Source: an uncultured Prevotellaceae bacterium
GTDB taxonomy: Bacteria; Bacteroidota; Bacteroidia; Bacteroidales; Bacteroidaceae
DNA length: 47,689 nucleotides
Assembly: GCA_902800495.1 (NCBI GenBank)
Contig: CADCET010000026.1
Location: forward strand, 1 to 47,689
Reading direction: 5' to 3'
Shown one piece after another: positions 32,915-42,187 of this stretch. The notes below the pieces were generated by a model. The model had not been told where the DNA came from and ran no database searches. It saw only the letters and a list, made by a program, of their open reading frames with translations. The position numbers and the translations under genes are program-made. How positions within the stretch are numbered: position 1 is the stretch's first letter; every line of letters starts with the position of its first letter.

Positions 32915-34522
32915 ATGATTAAGAATCAGAAATACATCGGAGTAGCATTCCTCATCGGCATCGTCTACCGGCTGCTGATGGGATTGCAGGGCATTGACAA
33001 TGTCGATACGGGCTTCTGTATGACGTTCTATCAGAACTTCTTCACCCATCCCGACGCTATGCCTTTTTATTTCAATTACTATCTGACGGGACTTATCGGC
33101 GGCGTCTGGCAGTTGCTGTTCGGACAGTTCGGGTTGTTGGGCTTCCGCGTCTTGGAGACGGCAACGATGGCAACAGCCATTTGGCTGCTCTATCTGGCGT
33201 TCCGACCCTGGCTCTTGTCTGTACGTGTGGCGGTCATTGCCATCTTGCTGAGTTTCCTCTTCCCCTCATTTGTCATCACCTTCCATTACGACACCCTGTC
33301 GTTCCTGCTGATGGCTGTCTCGGTCTATGTGCTGTCGCATTGGTTCCGTGGCGGTTCCCCGTTATGGTTGATTATGGCTGGTGCCATGATTGGTCTGAGC
33401 TTCTTCTCGCGTATGGCTTTCTTTACGCTGGTGGCCTTGACGTTGTTGCCGCTGTTCTGGGGTAGTCATACGCCGTGGCGACAGAGAGTTGTCAATGCCG
33501 TCCTGTACTTGGGCGGTATGGCGTTGGCCGTGGTGGCTATGGTGGTTGTGATTGTCGTTATGGGCGATATAGAATATGTGACGAATGCACTCATGGAGAC
33601 ACTCCGCACGACCAGCAATAGCGAATCGCCAGGTGCGGCTACGCTTTTCGGCATCTACATGAAGAGCTATGTAAACATCGGCCTGCAGATACTGGTCATT
33701 GCCCTGATAGCATTATACTTTGGCGATGCTGCCCTGCTATCGCCACGCCTGCGTATCATCGTGCGCATTGTCATGACGATTGGGTTGTTTGTGCTGGTAC
33801 TGACCAGCCAGCCCTATCTCTCGGCGGCGGCTTTCTGTACGTTGTTAATAGTCATTTCCCCACGCCCCATGCCATTGGCCTTCTATGCGCTGGCATGCGC
33901 CTATCTGTTCCCCTTTGGCAGCGACACGAGCATACCCGGTGTGCTCCATTGGTGTGGCGGACTCCTGATTATTCCCGCAGCCACCTGTTTCCGCCAGTTT
34001 AGTAGCCATTGGCAGCGTCTGGTAACACGTGTGGTGATTGTCTGTATCGCCTTGAACATGATTTACAAGATGGGCAGCCGGGCTTACGGCGAGAGCGAGT
34101 ATCGCACGGCCACCACTACCATAGCCCTGCCGCATACGCTCAACGTGATGACCAGTGCTGAACGGGCCGCGAATTACCGTCGCGAAGTAGCGCTCATCAA
34201 AGAGTATGCCGGCGACAACAAGCTGCTGCTCCTTGCCAATCAGGCGTCGGAACTCTACTACGCCACGGCCATGATTCCCTTCACCGGGCATACCAGTATG
34301 ACAGCCTATACCGAGAGCGACCTGATAGAACGCCTTAATGAGCAGTACGACCACTACCGCCAACTGCCGCTGATCGTCTACCTCAGCGGTTACGACGAGA
34401 CCGGCCGTACCGAAGCCTTCCGCGAGACGTTAAGCACGTGGATGCGGCAGCAGGGCTATCGCAAGGTGTACAGCGGCGACGGTACCGAGGTATGGCGTAG
34501 CGACAAACAGTATGAAAAATAA
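32915..34522 (+). CDS. Polytopic membrane protein, possibly a GT-C-type glycosyltransferase
   Basis: 535 residues with about ten membrane helices between residues 5 and 390 and a soluble C-terminal domain (about 400-535). The first loop has acidic residues in QGIDNVDTGFC, where GT-C enzymes often carry a catalytic Asp, followed by FYFNYYLTGLIGG. The C-terminal part (LLLLANQASELYYAT, LIVYLSGYDETGRTE) resembles the soluble ends of PMT/ArnT-like proteins. GT-C activity is a guess from topology. Its place between two LtaS-like enzymes and an MsbA-like exporter supports an envelope-glycan role. Confidence 0.7.
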   Translation: MIKNQKYIGVAFLIGIVYRLLMGLQGIDNVDTGFCMTFYQNFFTHPDAMPFYFNYYLTGLIGGVWQLLFGQFGLLGFRVLETATMATAIWLLYLAFRPWLLSVRVAVIAILLSFLFPSFVITFHYDTLSFLLMAVSVYVLSHWFRGGSPLWLIMAGAMIGLSFFSRMAFFTLVALTLLPLFWGSHTPWRQRVVNAVLYLGGMALAVVAMVVVIVVMGDIEYVTNALMETLRTTSNSESPGAATLFGIYMKSYVNIGLQILVIALIALYFGDAALLSPRLRIIVRIVMTIGLFVLVLTSQPYLSAAAFCTLLIVISPRPMPLAFYALACAYLFPFGSDTSIPGVLHWCGGLLIIPAATCFRQFSSHWQRLVTRVVIVCIALNMIYKMGSRAYGESEYRTATTTIALPHTLNVMTSAERAANYRREVALIKEYAGDNKLLLLANQASELYYATAMIPFTGHTSMTAYTESDLIERLNEQYDHYRQLPLIVYLSGYDETGRTEAFRETLSTWMRQQGYRKVYSGDGTEVWRSDKQYEK

Positions 34523-34537
34523 TAAAACCACTTCAAT

Positions 34538-36373
34538 ATGTTGAAACAATTCCTTTCCATTATGGCGCGTTACCTGAGGCCATACCGCAAGTATCTGGCC
34601 TGGTCGGTGGTGCTGAACTTCCTGTCGCAATGGATGAACGTGTTCTCGTTTATGGTGCTGATCCCCATCCTGAACATTCTGTTCAAGATAGATACTGCCG
34701 TCTACACCTATAAGCCGTGGACGTGGGAAACGCTTGACAAGGATCTCGTGCTGAACAATGCCTACGCCTGGGTTCAGGAACTGATTAATATCAACGGGGC
34801 ATTCCTGACGCTTGTATATATGGGTCTGGCACTCATTATCATGACAGGTCTGAAGACGCTGGGCTATTTCGCCTCGTCAGCGGTGATGATTCCCCTGCGC
34901 ACGGGTGTCGTCCGCGACATCCGTGTCGAGGTCTATGACAAGGTGTTGCGCCTGCCGTTGAGTTTCTTCTCTGACGAGCGCAAGGGCGACATCATTGCCC
35001 GTATGTCTTCCGACGTGGGAGCGGTAGAGAACTGTATTACCAGCAGTATCGACATGCTTATCCGCCAGCCTATCGCCATCATTGTCTGCTTCGCCACCAT
35101 GCTCACCGTCAGCTGGCAGCTCACCGTGTTTGTCATTGTCGTAGCCCCCTTGGCAGGCTGGATTATGGGTACGGTCAGCCGTAAGCTGAAGAGTCAGTCG
35201 GCCAAGGTGCAGGGTCAGTGGGGCGACATCCTGGCTCAGCTCGACGAGACGTTGGGCGGTCTGCGTATCATCAAGGCCTTCATTGCCGAGCAGAAGATGC
35301 TGCAGCGCTTCGTGGGCATCAATGACGAGTTCCGCAAGAATGTCAACGCGATGGCCATCCGCCAGAGTGCCGCTCACCCCATGTCAGAGTTCCTGGGCAC
35401 CATCATCATCGTGGTCGTACTCTGGTTTGGCGGCTATCTTATCCTCAGCGAGTCGCACCTGATAGATGCTTCCACCTTCATCTTCTTCATGGTCATACTC
35501 TACAGTGTCATCAATCCCATCAAAGACTTGTCGAAGGCCACTTACCAGATACCCGTCGGCCTTGCGTCGATGGATCGCATCGACTTTATCCTGAAGTCGG
35601 AGAACCCCATCCGCGAACCGGCACGTCCGGAGCCGATGCCGGCCTTTGAGCGTGAGATAGAGCTGCGCGACGTCTCCTTCAGCTATCACGACGACCGTCA
35701 GGTGCTGAAGCATATCAGCCTGAAGGTGCCCAAGGGCAAGACCATCGCTTTGGTCGGTCAGTCGGGCTCGGGCAAGTCGACGCTCGTCGACCTCATCCCC
35801 CGCTACCACGACGTGCGCGACGGTGAGGTGCTGATTGACGGTAAGAATATCAAGAACGTCAAAATCTCTGAGTTGCGTGCGCTCATCGGCAATGTCAACC
35901 AGGAGGCCATTCTCTTCAACGATACCTTCTACAACAACATCACCTTCGGCGTAGAGAATGCCACGATGGAGCAGGTGATAGAAGCTGCTAAGATTGCCAA
36001 TGCCCACGAGTTTATCATGGAGTCGGAGCATGGCTATGATACGATGATTGGCGACCGTGGCGGCCGTCTGTCAGGCGGTCAGCGCCAGCGTGTCAGCATC
36101 GCCCGTGCTATCTTGAAGAATCCGCCGATACTGATTCTCGATGAGGCTACGTCGGCCCTCGATACCGAGTCGGAACGCTTGGTGCAGGAGGCTCTCGAGC
36201 GCCTGATGAAGTCGCGTACCACTATTGCCATTGCCCACCGCCTGTCGACGATCAAGAATGCCGACGAGATTTACGTCCTCTATGAAGGCGAGATTGTGGA
36301 GCGCGGACAGCATGAGGAACTGATTGCGAAGAACGGCTACTACAAGCGCCTCTATGATATGCAGCAGCTGTAG
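34538..36373 (+). CDS. MsbA-like ABC exporter (fused permease and ATPase)
   Basis: 611 residues: six membrane helices (about 20-330) and a nucleotide-binding domain with Walker A GQSGSGKST (Gly407), Q-loop NVNQEAILF, signature LSGGQRQR, Walker B ILILDEATSALD and switch His in AIAHRLST. Half-transporters of this type flip lipids or lipid-linked glycans as homodimers. It is the last gene of the miaB envelope operon, and the glycosyltransferase cluster starts directly after it on the other strand. Cargo is inferred to be a lipid or lipid-linked sugar. Confidence 0.92.
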   Translation: MLKQFLSIMARYLRPYRKYLAWSVVLNFLSQWMNVFSFMVLIPILNILFKIDTAVYTYKPWTWETLDKDLVLNNAYAWVQELININGAFLTLVYMGLALIIMTGLKTLGYFASSAVMIPLRTGVVRDIRVEVYDKVLRLPLSFFSDERKGDIIARMSSDVGAVENCITSSIDMLIRQPIAIIVCFATMLTVSWQLTVFVIVVAPLAGWIMGTVSRKLKSQSAKVQGQWGDILAQLDETLGGLRIIKAFIAEQKMLQRFVGINDEFRKNVNAMAIRQSAAHPMSEFLGTIIIVVVLWFGGYLILSESHLIDASTFIFFMVILYSVINPIKDLSKATYQIPVGLASMDRIDFILKSENPIREPARPEPMPAFEREIELRDVSFSYHDDRQVLKHISLKVPKGKTIALVGQSGSGKSTLVDLIPRYHDVRDGEVLIDGKNIKNVKISELRALIGNVNQEAILFNDTFYNNITFGVENATMEQVIEAAKIANAHEFIMESEHGYDTMIGDRGGRLSGGQRQRVSIARAILKNPPILILDEATSALDTESERLVQEALERLMKSRTTIAIAHRLSTIKNADEIYVLYEGEIVERGQHEELIAKNGYYKRLYDMQQL

Positions 36374-36406
36374 GTTGTAGTCATGGAAAAGGCAATAGGA
36401 GAAGCC

Positions 36407-37441
36407 CTATTCGAACAGGTCGTTAGGCTGGTCTTTATCTGCTTTCTTCAACGAGAAGAATTGGGAGAGATAGAGCTGCCAGGCAAAGCGTACAGGATGT
36501 CGGGCCAAGAGCAGTATGCGCCGGCGTGTCCGTCTTTTCATGTCCTTCGTATCGACAGGCATGATTTCCTGTAGCATCTCGCTGGCCATTCGGGCTATGT
36601 CGTTACGACGGGCGGCCGAAGGGCACTGCCTGACGAACTGCTGCGTGATGTACGTGTAGGCTTCGGCATCGTAGGCATCGGCTTCCTGTTGCTGTAGGAG
36701 ACTGTGCTGTTTGATAAACTTGTTGCGCAGCTGAAAGGCTTTCAGATTAGCCTTGGCGCGTTCCGTTTCCTTTTCGATGTGCATGATGCTGCCTTGACGC
36801 ATGCGGTAGTGGTAGAGGGGCTCGTCGGTAATCTCGACGATGCCGGCTTGGCTGATCCATTGCAGAATGACGGCGGTGTCTTCGCAATAGCGCAACTGGG
36901 GAATCGGGACTTTTAGGAGTGCCCGGCTGAAGAGTATGCCCCAAATCATGTATGTCGTCTGGTTCTTACACTTGTAGTAGATGTCGATGGCTTCTTGGCG
37001 CGAGAACACGCCACTGAAATCGTTGTGGATGTGGACGTGCGTGTCGGGGCGTTCTTTGTAGTAGCTGCAGACGACGGCGTCGGCCCTGCTTTGTGCCTGA
37101 CGGTCAAGGAGATATTCAAGGGTGTTGGGGGCTATCCAGTCGTCGCTGTCGACAAAAAACACATATTCGCCCCGTGCCATGCCGATGGCGACATTCCGGC
37201 TGTCGGCCTGTCCGCTGTTGGGCTTATGGACAACGACGATGCGCTGATCCTGACGTCCCATGTCGTCGCAGATGTCTTTCGACTGGTCGGTTGAGCCATC
37301 GTCAATAACGATGAGCTCCCAGTTGTCAAAAGTCTGTCCGACAACCGACAGGATGCTCTCCCTGAGATAGCGTTCGGTGTTATAGACAGCCATGATGACC
37401 GACACCTCCGGCTGATTTACTGGTTGTTTCCCTTCTTCCAT
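36407..37441 (-). CDS. Glycosyltransferase family 2
   Basis: 344 residues. The GT-A fold is recognised from VSVIMAVYNTERYLRESILSV, the nucleotide-binding VIDDGSTDQSKDIC, RNVAIGMARGEYVFFVDSDDW (DxD-type metal site) and the acceptor region. The C-terminal 100 residues are basic and helical, as in capsule and LPS glycosyltransferases. It overlaps the upstream gene end by 25 nt. It faces the ABC exporter gene tail to tail across 33 nt with no obvious terminator. Confidence 0.92.
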   Translation of the reverse strand: MEEGKQPVNQPEVSVIMAVYNTERYLRESILSVVGQTFDNWELIVIDDGSTDQSKDICDDMGRQDQRIVVVHKPNSGQADSRNVAIGMARGEYVFFVDSDDWIAPNTLEYLLDRQAQSRADAVVCSYYKERPDTHVHIHNDFSGVFSRQEAIDIYYKCKNQTTYMIWGILFSRALLKVPIPQLRYCEDTAVILQWISQAGIVEITDEPLYHYRMRQGSIMHIEKETERAKANLKAFQLRNKFIKQHSLLQQQEADAYDAEAYTYITQQFVRQCPSAARRNDIARMASEMLQEIMPVDTKDMKRRTRRRILLLARHPVRFAWQLYLSQFFSLKKADKDQPNDLFE

Positions 37442-38247
37442 TTGACGTAGTTTACCATGCGTTTGGCCATCTTCCTCAGGATGTGATAGCTCCTCATGCT
37501 GTGCTTTTCTAAGAACAGCACATACTGAATGAGAATGTCGTGGGTCATCTTGTGGTGCTCGTGGATGAGGCTGATGACGGGGGCTGCAAATCCCTGTGGC
37601 AGGAATTGGGCGAGTATGGCGTCGCGCTCCTTTTTGTTAAGATCGAGTTGGCTGTAGGTGATACCGTTCACATCCATGGCTGCAACGACGCGGTCGACGA
37701 ACTGGTAGGTGCAGGCGTGGCAGAGGAGTGTCTGTAACCAGAATTTCCAGTCAGAAGCTATCTTGTAGGTCTCGTCGTAAGGAAACCGCTCAAGCAGTTC
37801 GCGGCGGATAAACGTGCTCTGGTGGCACAGACAGTCAGTCAGCAGCGTCCTCCCTAAGTCGGGGTCGTGCTGCCTGATGAGTTCCTGAGTGCCTTTCTTG
37901 ACGGCCAGAGCCTCTATGACGTCGGCATGAAGCCCGGTCTGCACCATATCGTGAAGGACGGTGCTGTCGTAAAAACAGTCACCGCCGTTCATGAAGATGA
38001 CATAGTCGCCCGTGGCGTGCCTGACGCCTTTGTTCATGGCGTTATAGATGCCCTTGTCGCGCTCGGAGCACCACCACGTGATATGGTTGGCATACTGCTT
38101 AATGACGTCTTTGGTGCCGTCAGTCGATTCCCCGTCGACGACGATGAGCTCGTAGTCGTTGCAGCTTTGGCTGACGATGCTGTCGAGGGTGTCCTTGATA
38201 TGGCCCGCCTCGTTGAAGCAGACGGTGATGACGGAGAATGTGGGCAT
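37417..38247 (-). CDS. Glycosyltransferase family 2 (WcaE-like)
   Basis: 276 residues. Motifs are FSVITVCFNEAGHIKDTLDSI, IVVDGESTDGTKDVI, SERDKGIYNAMNKGV and ATGDYVIFMNGGD. The DKGIYNAMNKG segment and NGGD in place of DSDD are typical of the WcaE-like subgroup found in colanic acid and capsule clusters. Donor and acceptor are unknown. It sits between two other transferase genes, starting 6 nt after the GT11-GT2 gene ends. Confidence 0.92.
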   Translation of the reverse strand: MPTFSVITVCFNEAGHIKDTLDSIVSQSCNDYELIVVDGESTDGTKDVIKQYANHITWWCSERDKGIYNAMNKGVRHATGDYVIFMNGGDCFYDSTVLHDMVQTGLHADVIEALAVKKGTQELIRQHDPDLGRTLLTDCLCHQSTFIRRELLERFPYDETYKIASDWKFWLQTLLCHACTYQFVDRVVAAMDVNGITYSQLDLNKKERDAILAQFLPQGFAAPVISLIHEHHKMTHDILIQYVLFLEKHSMRSYHILRKMAKRMVNYVKWKKGNNQ

Positions 38248-38253
38248 AGACGG

Positions 38254-40107
38254 TTATTTGTAAAATGTTCTGTCGTTTTCCTGGTGATTGGTGACGAACA
38301 GTTGGTCGAGACGCACAGCCCCCTTGAAACCGACGATGGAGTGGCGCAGTAGCCAGACGCGCCACCGCAGTTTGAGGTTGCTCTTGAGGTAGGTGATAGG
38401 ACTGAGACGGTTCAGCGTCTCCCGAATATCGTAGAGGCGTACGGTGTTCTTCTTGCCGTGCGTATTACGGGCAATGTCCTTGGCAATACGCATGCAGTTC
38501 TTGACGGCTAACGCTTTGTTCTGCCGTTCGGGCAGCACGTGGTTTTCCTTGATGAAATGGTAGACTTCCTCCAAGAGTTCGATGAATCCGAACATGCGGT
38601 CGTCCATGCTGTTCATGATACTGCTCTGGCGCTGGCGGTAGTGGTAGAGGTTGCGCGGGCAGAGTGTCAGGCCGTTGCCGTGTGACAGCCACTTGTAGAT
38701 GACGGCGAAATCCTCGTAGCGCCGTAACTGCGGCACAGGTTCCACGAGGAGCTCGCGGCGGAATAGCCGTCCGTGCATGTAGCCGTAGAGCCGGCGGTCG
38801 TAGATCATGGCGACAACCTCATTATGGGTGAGCGCCGTCTGCTGGCGGCACAAGGGGTCGTAGGTGGTCTCGCCTACAAATTCGTTCATATAGCCACAGG
38901 CGACAGCATCTTTACCGGTGGCGAGAACGACGGTGAGCAGCGACTGCAGCATGTCGGGCTCCACCCAGTCGTCGCTGTCAACAAATCCGATATACTCGCC
39001 CTTCGCCATCTTGATAGCCATATTGCAGGCGTCGGCCTTGCCTGAGTTCTTCTTGTGGACAACCTTGATTCTCGAGTCTTTGGCCGCATACTCGTCACAG
39101 ATTTGTCCTGAGCCGTCAGTAGAGCCGTCGTCGACAAGCAGTAGTTCCCAGTTGTCGTAGGTCTGGGCCACCACGGAGTCGATGCACTCCCGCAGATAGT
39201 CGGCTGTGTTGTAGACGGCTGTAATTAGCGTTATCAGCGGACGCCGTTCGGCTACTTCCGCCGTTGTCAGGGCGTTGTTCTCCGTATAGTAGTTGTCGAA
39301 GTGACGGGCCTGATAGTCGAAGGTGTGGAAGTCTTCAAGGCGCAGCTCGTGTCTGCCGTCGGCCATCCAGTATAGCGGTGCGTCGCGATACATCGATGCC
39401 ACCAGCGTAAAGGTGCTGGGCGGTCCCACGATATAGTCACACTCCGACAACAGACACAGGTCTTCGGCTGGCGTGCCGTCGGGGAAGACGACGCGAGCCT
39501 CACTGAGTTCGCGCCGGTACTGGTCGCGGTCTACTAACGGGTCGTTGGTGCAGATATAGATGGCGGTCGGACGGCCCTCATGCAGGCGCATGAACTGTCG
39601 GGCCACGCTGATATATTCGCGGTCGTCGAAGTAGTAACGGCCGTCGCACCAGCAGCGATAGTCGCCGCGCCGTATGTGTATGCCGAGCTTCACCACACCG
39701 CGCTGGCTGCCGCCCATCGTGGCAGCTACATGTCGGCGTACGCGGGGCTTGAAGTCGAAGAGGCTGACAATCTCGTTGCGGTATTTCTCAAACAGGTCGG
39801 GAAACCTCACGCACCAACCCGTCACCATCACATGACGGTTGTTGAGCATCGCTTGCTGCTGTTGCTCAACGTCCTCGCCAAGCTGGTTGAACGTTACCGT
39901 AGGCATGAGCCCAAACTTCGCCGCCATCTTCGCTATCAGGTAGACGGCGAAGTTGTGGCGCGGCTCATTAGTAATGCGGAAGTCGGGGTATTTATGGGCG
40001 AAACGCATCGACAGCGTACGGCGGCCGTGCTCCCGTCCCCAGGCGTAGAGTTGTCCGTACTGGAAGATGTTGTTGGCCATCCGGCCCTTGTCTGTGACGA
40101 ATATCAT
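38254..40107 (-). CDS. Fused GT11-like fucosyltransferase and GT2 glycosyltransferase
   Basis: 617 residues in two parts. Residues 1-285 resemble alpha-1,2-fucosyltransferases of family GT11: start KGRMANNIFQYGQLYAWG, GDP-fucose motif HIRRGDY (144-150), and EDLCLLSECDYIVGPPSTFTLVA. Residues 289-617 are a complete GT2 domain: LITLITAVYNTADYLRECI, LLVDDGSTDGSG (Asp326-Asp327), and KGEYIGFVDSDDW (377-380). No stop or frameshift separates them. One protein may add two successive sugars, one of them possibly fucose. First gene of the three-gene minus-strand unit. Confidence 0.87.
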   Translation of the reverse strand: MIFVTDKGRMANNIFQYGQLYAWGREHGRRTLSMRFAHKYPDFRITNEPRHNFAVYLIAKMAAKFGLMPTVTFNQLGEDVEQQQQAMLNNRHVMVTGWCVRFPDLFEKYRNEIVSLFDFKPRVRRHVAATMGGSQRGVVKLGIHIRRGDYRCWCDGRYYFDDREYISVARQFMRLHEGRPTAIYICTNDPLVDRDQYRRELSEARVVFPDGTPAEDLCLLSECDYIVGPPSTFTLVASMYRDAPLYWMADGRHELRLEDFHTFDYQARHFDNYYTENNALTTAEVAERRPLITLITAVYNTADYLRECIDSVVAQTYDNWELLLVDDGSTDGSGQICDEYAAKDSRIKVVHKKNSGKADACNMAIKMAKGEYIGFVDSDDWVEPDMLQSLLTVVLATGKDAVACGYMNEFVGETTYDPLCRQQTALTHNEVVAMIYDRRLYGYMHGRLFRRELLVEPVPQLRRYEDFAVIYKWLSHGNGLTLCPRNLYHYRQRQSSIMNSMDDRMFGFIELLEEVYHFIKENHVLPERQNKALAVKNCMRIAKDIARNTHGKKNTVRLYDIRETLNRLSPITYLKSNLKLRWRVWLLRHSIVGFKGAVRLDQLFVTNHQENDRTFYK

Positions 40108-40142
40108 GCTTTGCGCTCCATCAATAGTCTATGTTCTTTCCG

Positions 40143-40150
40143 CAAAAATA
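40143..40150 (-). promoter_or_regulatory. -7 element of the minus-strand glycosyltransferase unit
   Basis: CAAAAATA on the plus strand reads TATTTTTG on the minus strand, 35 nt before the start at 40107. It would drive the three genes down to 36407. Confidence 0.5.
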
Positions 40151-40213
40151 CGCTTTTTTTTTAAGATGCGACTTGTTTTGTAGATGTTTTTTTGATTTAT
40201 TAATAAATGATTG

Positions 40214-40249
40214 TTTGCGCGTTCCTCTTTTTTTTCCTACCTTTGCAGA
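40214..40249 (+). promoter_or_regulatory. Promoter of the capsular glycosyltransferase gene, probable leaderless start
   Basis: TTTG (40214-40217) and TACCTTTG (40238-40245) are 20 nt apart, a very good promoter match. Only CAGA separates the -7 element from the ATG at 40250, the same arrangement as at 4572. Confidence 0.75.
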
Positions 40250-41125
40250 ATGACACCGTGGTTCTATATCAAAGTGAAGGTCGGCAAGTTCGTAGCAAAC
40301 CTCGCCGCCGTTTTCGTCACCGACAGAAATCGGCGCCACCAGTTGCGCAGCAAACTCGACCCCCTGAACCCTCAGCGTTGTGTCGCCTACCTCGAGCAGC
40401 ATTACACCCAGGTCGACGCGCTCCCGTCGTCCTCGCCGTCCTCGCCATGTCTCGACGCACCCGTCTGGGTCTGCTGGCTTCAGGGACGGGAGCAGGCGCC
40501 GCAGCTCGTTCAAGACTGCATCCGCTCTATCGAGCAGCATACCGAGGGTCGTCCGTTCGTCGTCCTGACAGCCGCGAACTTTGCCCAGTATGTCGACCTG
40601 CCGCCCTACGTCGTCGAGAAGTGGCAGAAGGGCAAGATCACCAATACCCATTTCTCCGACATCCTCCGTATTCACGCCTTGGCGCGTCATGGTGGCTGCT
40701 GGATAGACGCCACCTGTCTGCTGACGGCTCCCATTCCCGCCGAGATTCTCGACAGCCCGTTCTTCCTCTACCGTACGCATGGCGAGTTCTCCTACACCTT
40801 CATCCAAAGCTGCTTCATCGTCAGCAAGCCCGCCCAGTACATCGTGCGCAAGTGGTGTGCGGCCATCGATGCCTATTGGCAGCACGAGAACATGATGATC
40901 AACTACTTCACGCTCCATCTCCTGTTCATCGCCCTTCTCCATCGCGACGAGCAATTCGCTGCGGCGTTCACCAAGGTGACCGTCGCTACCGACGAGCCGA
41001 TGCACGCCCTCTTCTATGCCCTGAAAGCTGGCCAGAAACCCTCCGCCGAACTGATGGACCAGGTCAGTCGCGACTCCTTTATCCATAAGCTCACTTATAA
41101 GATACCGTTAAGTCTGAATGGATAA
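40250..41125 (+). CDS. Capsular polysaccharide synthesis-type glycosyltransferase
   Basis: 291 residues from the ATG at 40250; a TTG at 40211 in the same frame lies inside the promoter. The layout matches the Caps_synth/GT32-like group: VWVCWLQGREQAPQLVQDCI, then HFSDILRIHALARHGGCWIDATCLL, where the Asp in WIDA is the metal or nucleotide site. The C-terminal region FIQSCFIVSKPAQYIVRKW also fits. Sugar specificity is unknown. It is divergent from the GT11-GT2 unit, and the GT2 gene 63 nt downstream is probably co-transcribed. Confidence 0.85.
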   Translation: MTPWFYIKVKVGKFVANLAAVFVTDRNRRHQLRSKLDPLNPQRCVAYLEQHYTQVDALPSSSPSSPCLDAPVWVCWLQGREQAPQLVQDCIRSIEQHTEGRPFVVLTAANFAQYVDLPPYVVEKWQKGKITNTHFSDILRIHALARHGGCWIDATCLLTAPIPAEILDSPFFLYRTHGEFSYTFIQSCFIVSKPAQYIVRKWCAAIDAYWQHENMMINYFTLHLLFIALLHRDEQFAAAFTKVTVATDEPMHALFYALKAGQKPSAELMDQVSRDSFIHKLTYKIPLSLNG

Positions 41126-41127
41126 TT

Positions 41128-41205
41128 CTTGCTCTGGCAAGCGTCCCTGCGGGCCGAGCGGAAAATGGATAATTATGAATTGTGAATTATGAATTCTGAA
41201 TTGCT
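41128..41205. repeat. Hairpins and heptamer repeat spanning a start codon
   Basis: CTTGC-tctg-GCAAG (41128-41141), CCC-tgc-GGG (41145-41153) and CCGAGCGG (41154-41161) are followed by about four units of NTGAATT (41175-41202). The ATG of the next gene (41189) lies within the repeat. Confidence 0.65.
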
Positions 41206-42187
41206 AACCATCATCATTCCCGTTTACAATGGCGAGCGTTTCCTGCGTCCGTGCCTCGATGCTGTCCTCGGACAGAGCTACCGCAACTGGGAACTGCTGC
41301 TTATCGACGACGGTAGCACCGATGGTTCGGGAACTATCTGCGACGAATATGCTGCTGACCCCCGCGTGACCGTTATCCACCAGGAGAATGCCGGTCATGC
41401 TGCCACCCGAAACAGGGGCGTGGCGATGGCTAAGGGCGAATACATCAGCTTTGTCGACTGCGACGACTGGTTTGAGCCCGATATGTACACCACGATGATC
41501 AGCACCCTCAAGGCCACTCAGGCCGACATCGTTGTCTGTGGCTACTTCGAGGAGTATGTGGGCCGCCAGAAGACTGTCGGCAATGATGGCAGTCAGCAGG
41601 TCTGCAGTGGCGACGAGGCGCTGAAGCTCGTCCTCCAAGGCACTGTCGGCAGCTACCTGTGGTCCATGCTCTTCCGTCGCTCCGTCGTCCGCGAGCCGAT
41701 GCCCTCGCTGAAGGCATACGAAGATCATGCCACCATCTTCAAGTGGTTTGCTCATGCCCGCCAGGTTGTCCTGCTCCACCGCGCCTTCTACCACTACCGT
41801 CAGGTGGAGGGGAGCGCCCTCCACGCCTACGACCCCATGAAAAACAACCATTTCTTCCTTGCCATCAAGGAGCGTTACCATTACGTCGACGACCACCGCC
41901 TGCTGCCGGGCTGGGAGCACGAGAACCGCCGCCTCTACCTGCGCGGCTGCATCAAGCTCACCAAGGACGTCGCCCGTCAGCCCCAGTACGACGACCGCTC
42001 GCGTGCCCTCATCGACGATGTGCGTAGTGAACTCGCCACATTCCTGCCCCTCAGCCGCCGCGATGTCGGCGGACTGAAGTACTTCCTCCGTCTCCGCCTC
42101 CTGCTCTTCAACGTTCCTCTCTACGTTCGCCTCCTGCGTCTCTCCTCATTCTTCTCATGGGGCAAACGTCATAAATCTTTGTCCTGA
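41189..42187 (+). CDS. Glycosyltransferase family 2
   Basis: 332 residues. GT-A motifs: LTIIIPVYNGERFLRPCLDAVL, LLIDDGSTDGSGTICDEY, RNRGVAMAKGEYISFVDCDDW (the usual DSDD reads DCDD). The rest resembles the GT2 half of the fusion protein (EDHATIFKWFAHA, FYHYRQVEGSALH), so both may come from one ancestor. The start codon lies in a heptamer repeat; the next residues, NSELL, precede the conserved strand, so the start is well placed. No own promoter was recognised. Confidence 0.92.
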   Translation: MNSELLTIIIPVYNGERFLRPCLDAVLGQSYRNWELLLIDDGSTDGSGTICDEYAADPRVTVIHQENAGHAATRNRGVAMAKGEYISFVDCDDWFEPDMYTTMISTLKATQADIVVCGYFEEYVGRQKTVGNDGSQQVCSGDEALKLVLQGTVGSYLWSMLFRRSVVREPMPSLKAYEDHATIFKWFAHARQVVLLHRAFYHYRQVEGSALHAYDPMKNNHFFLAIKERYHYVDDHRLLPGWEHENRRLYLRGCIKLTKDVARQPQYDDRSRALIDDVRSELATFLPLSRRDVGGLKYFLRLRLLLFNVPLYVRLLRLSSFFSWGKRHKSLS

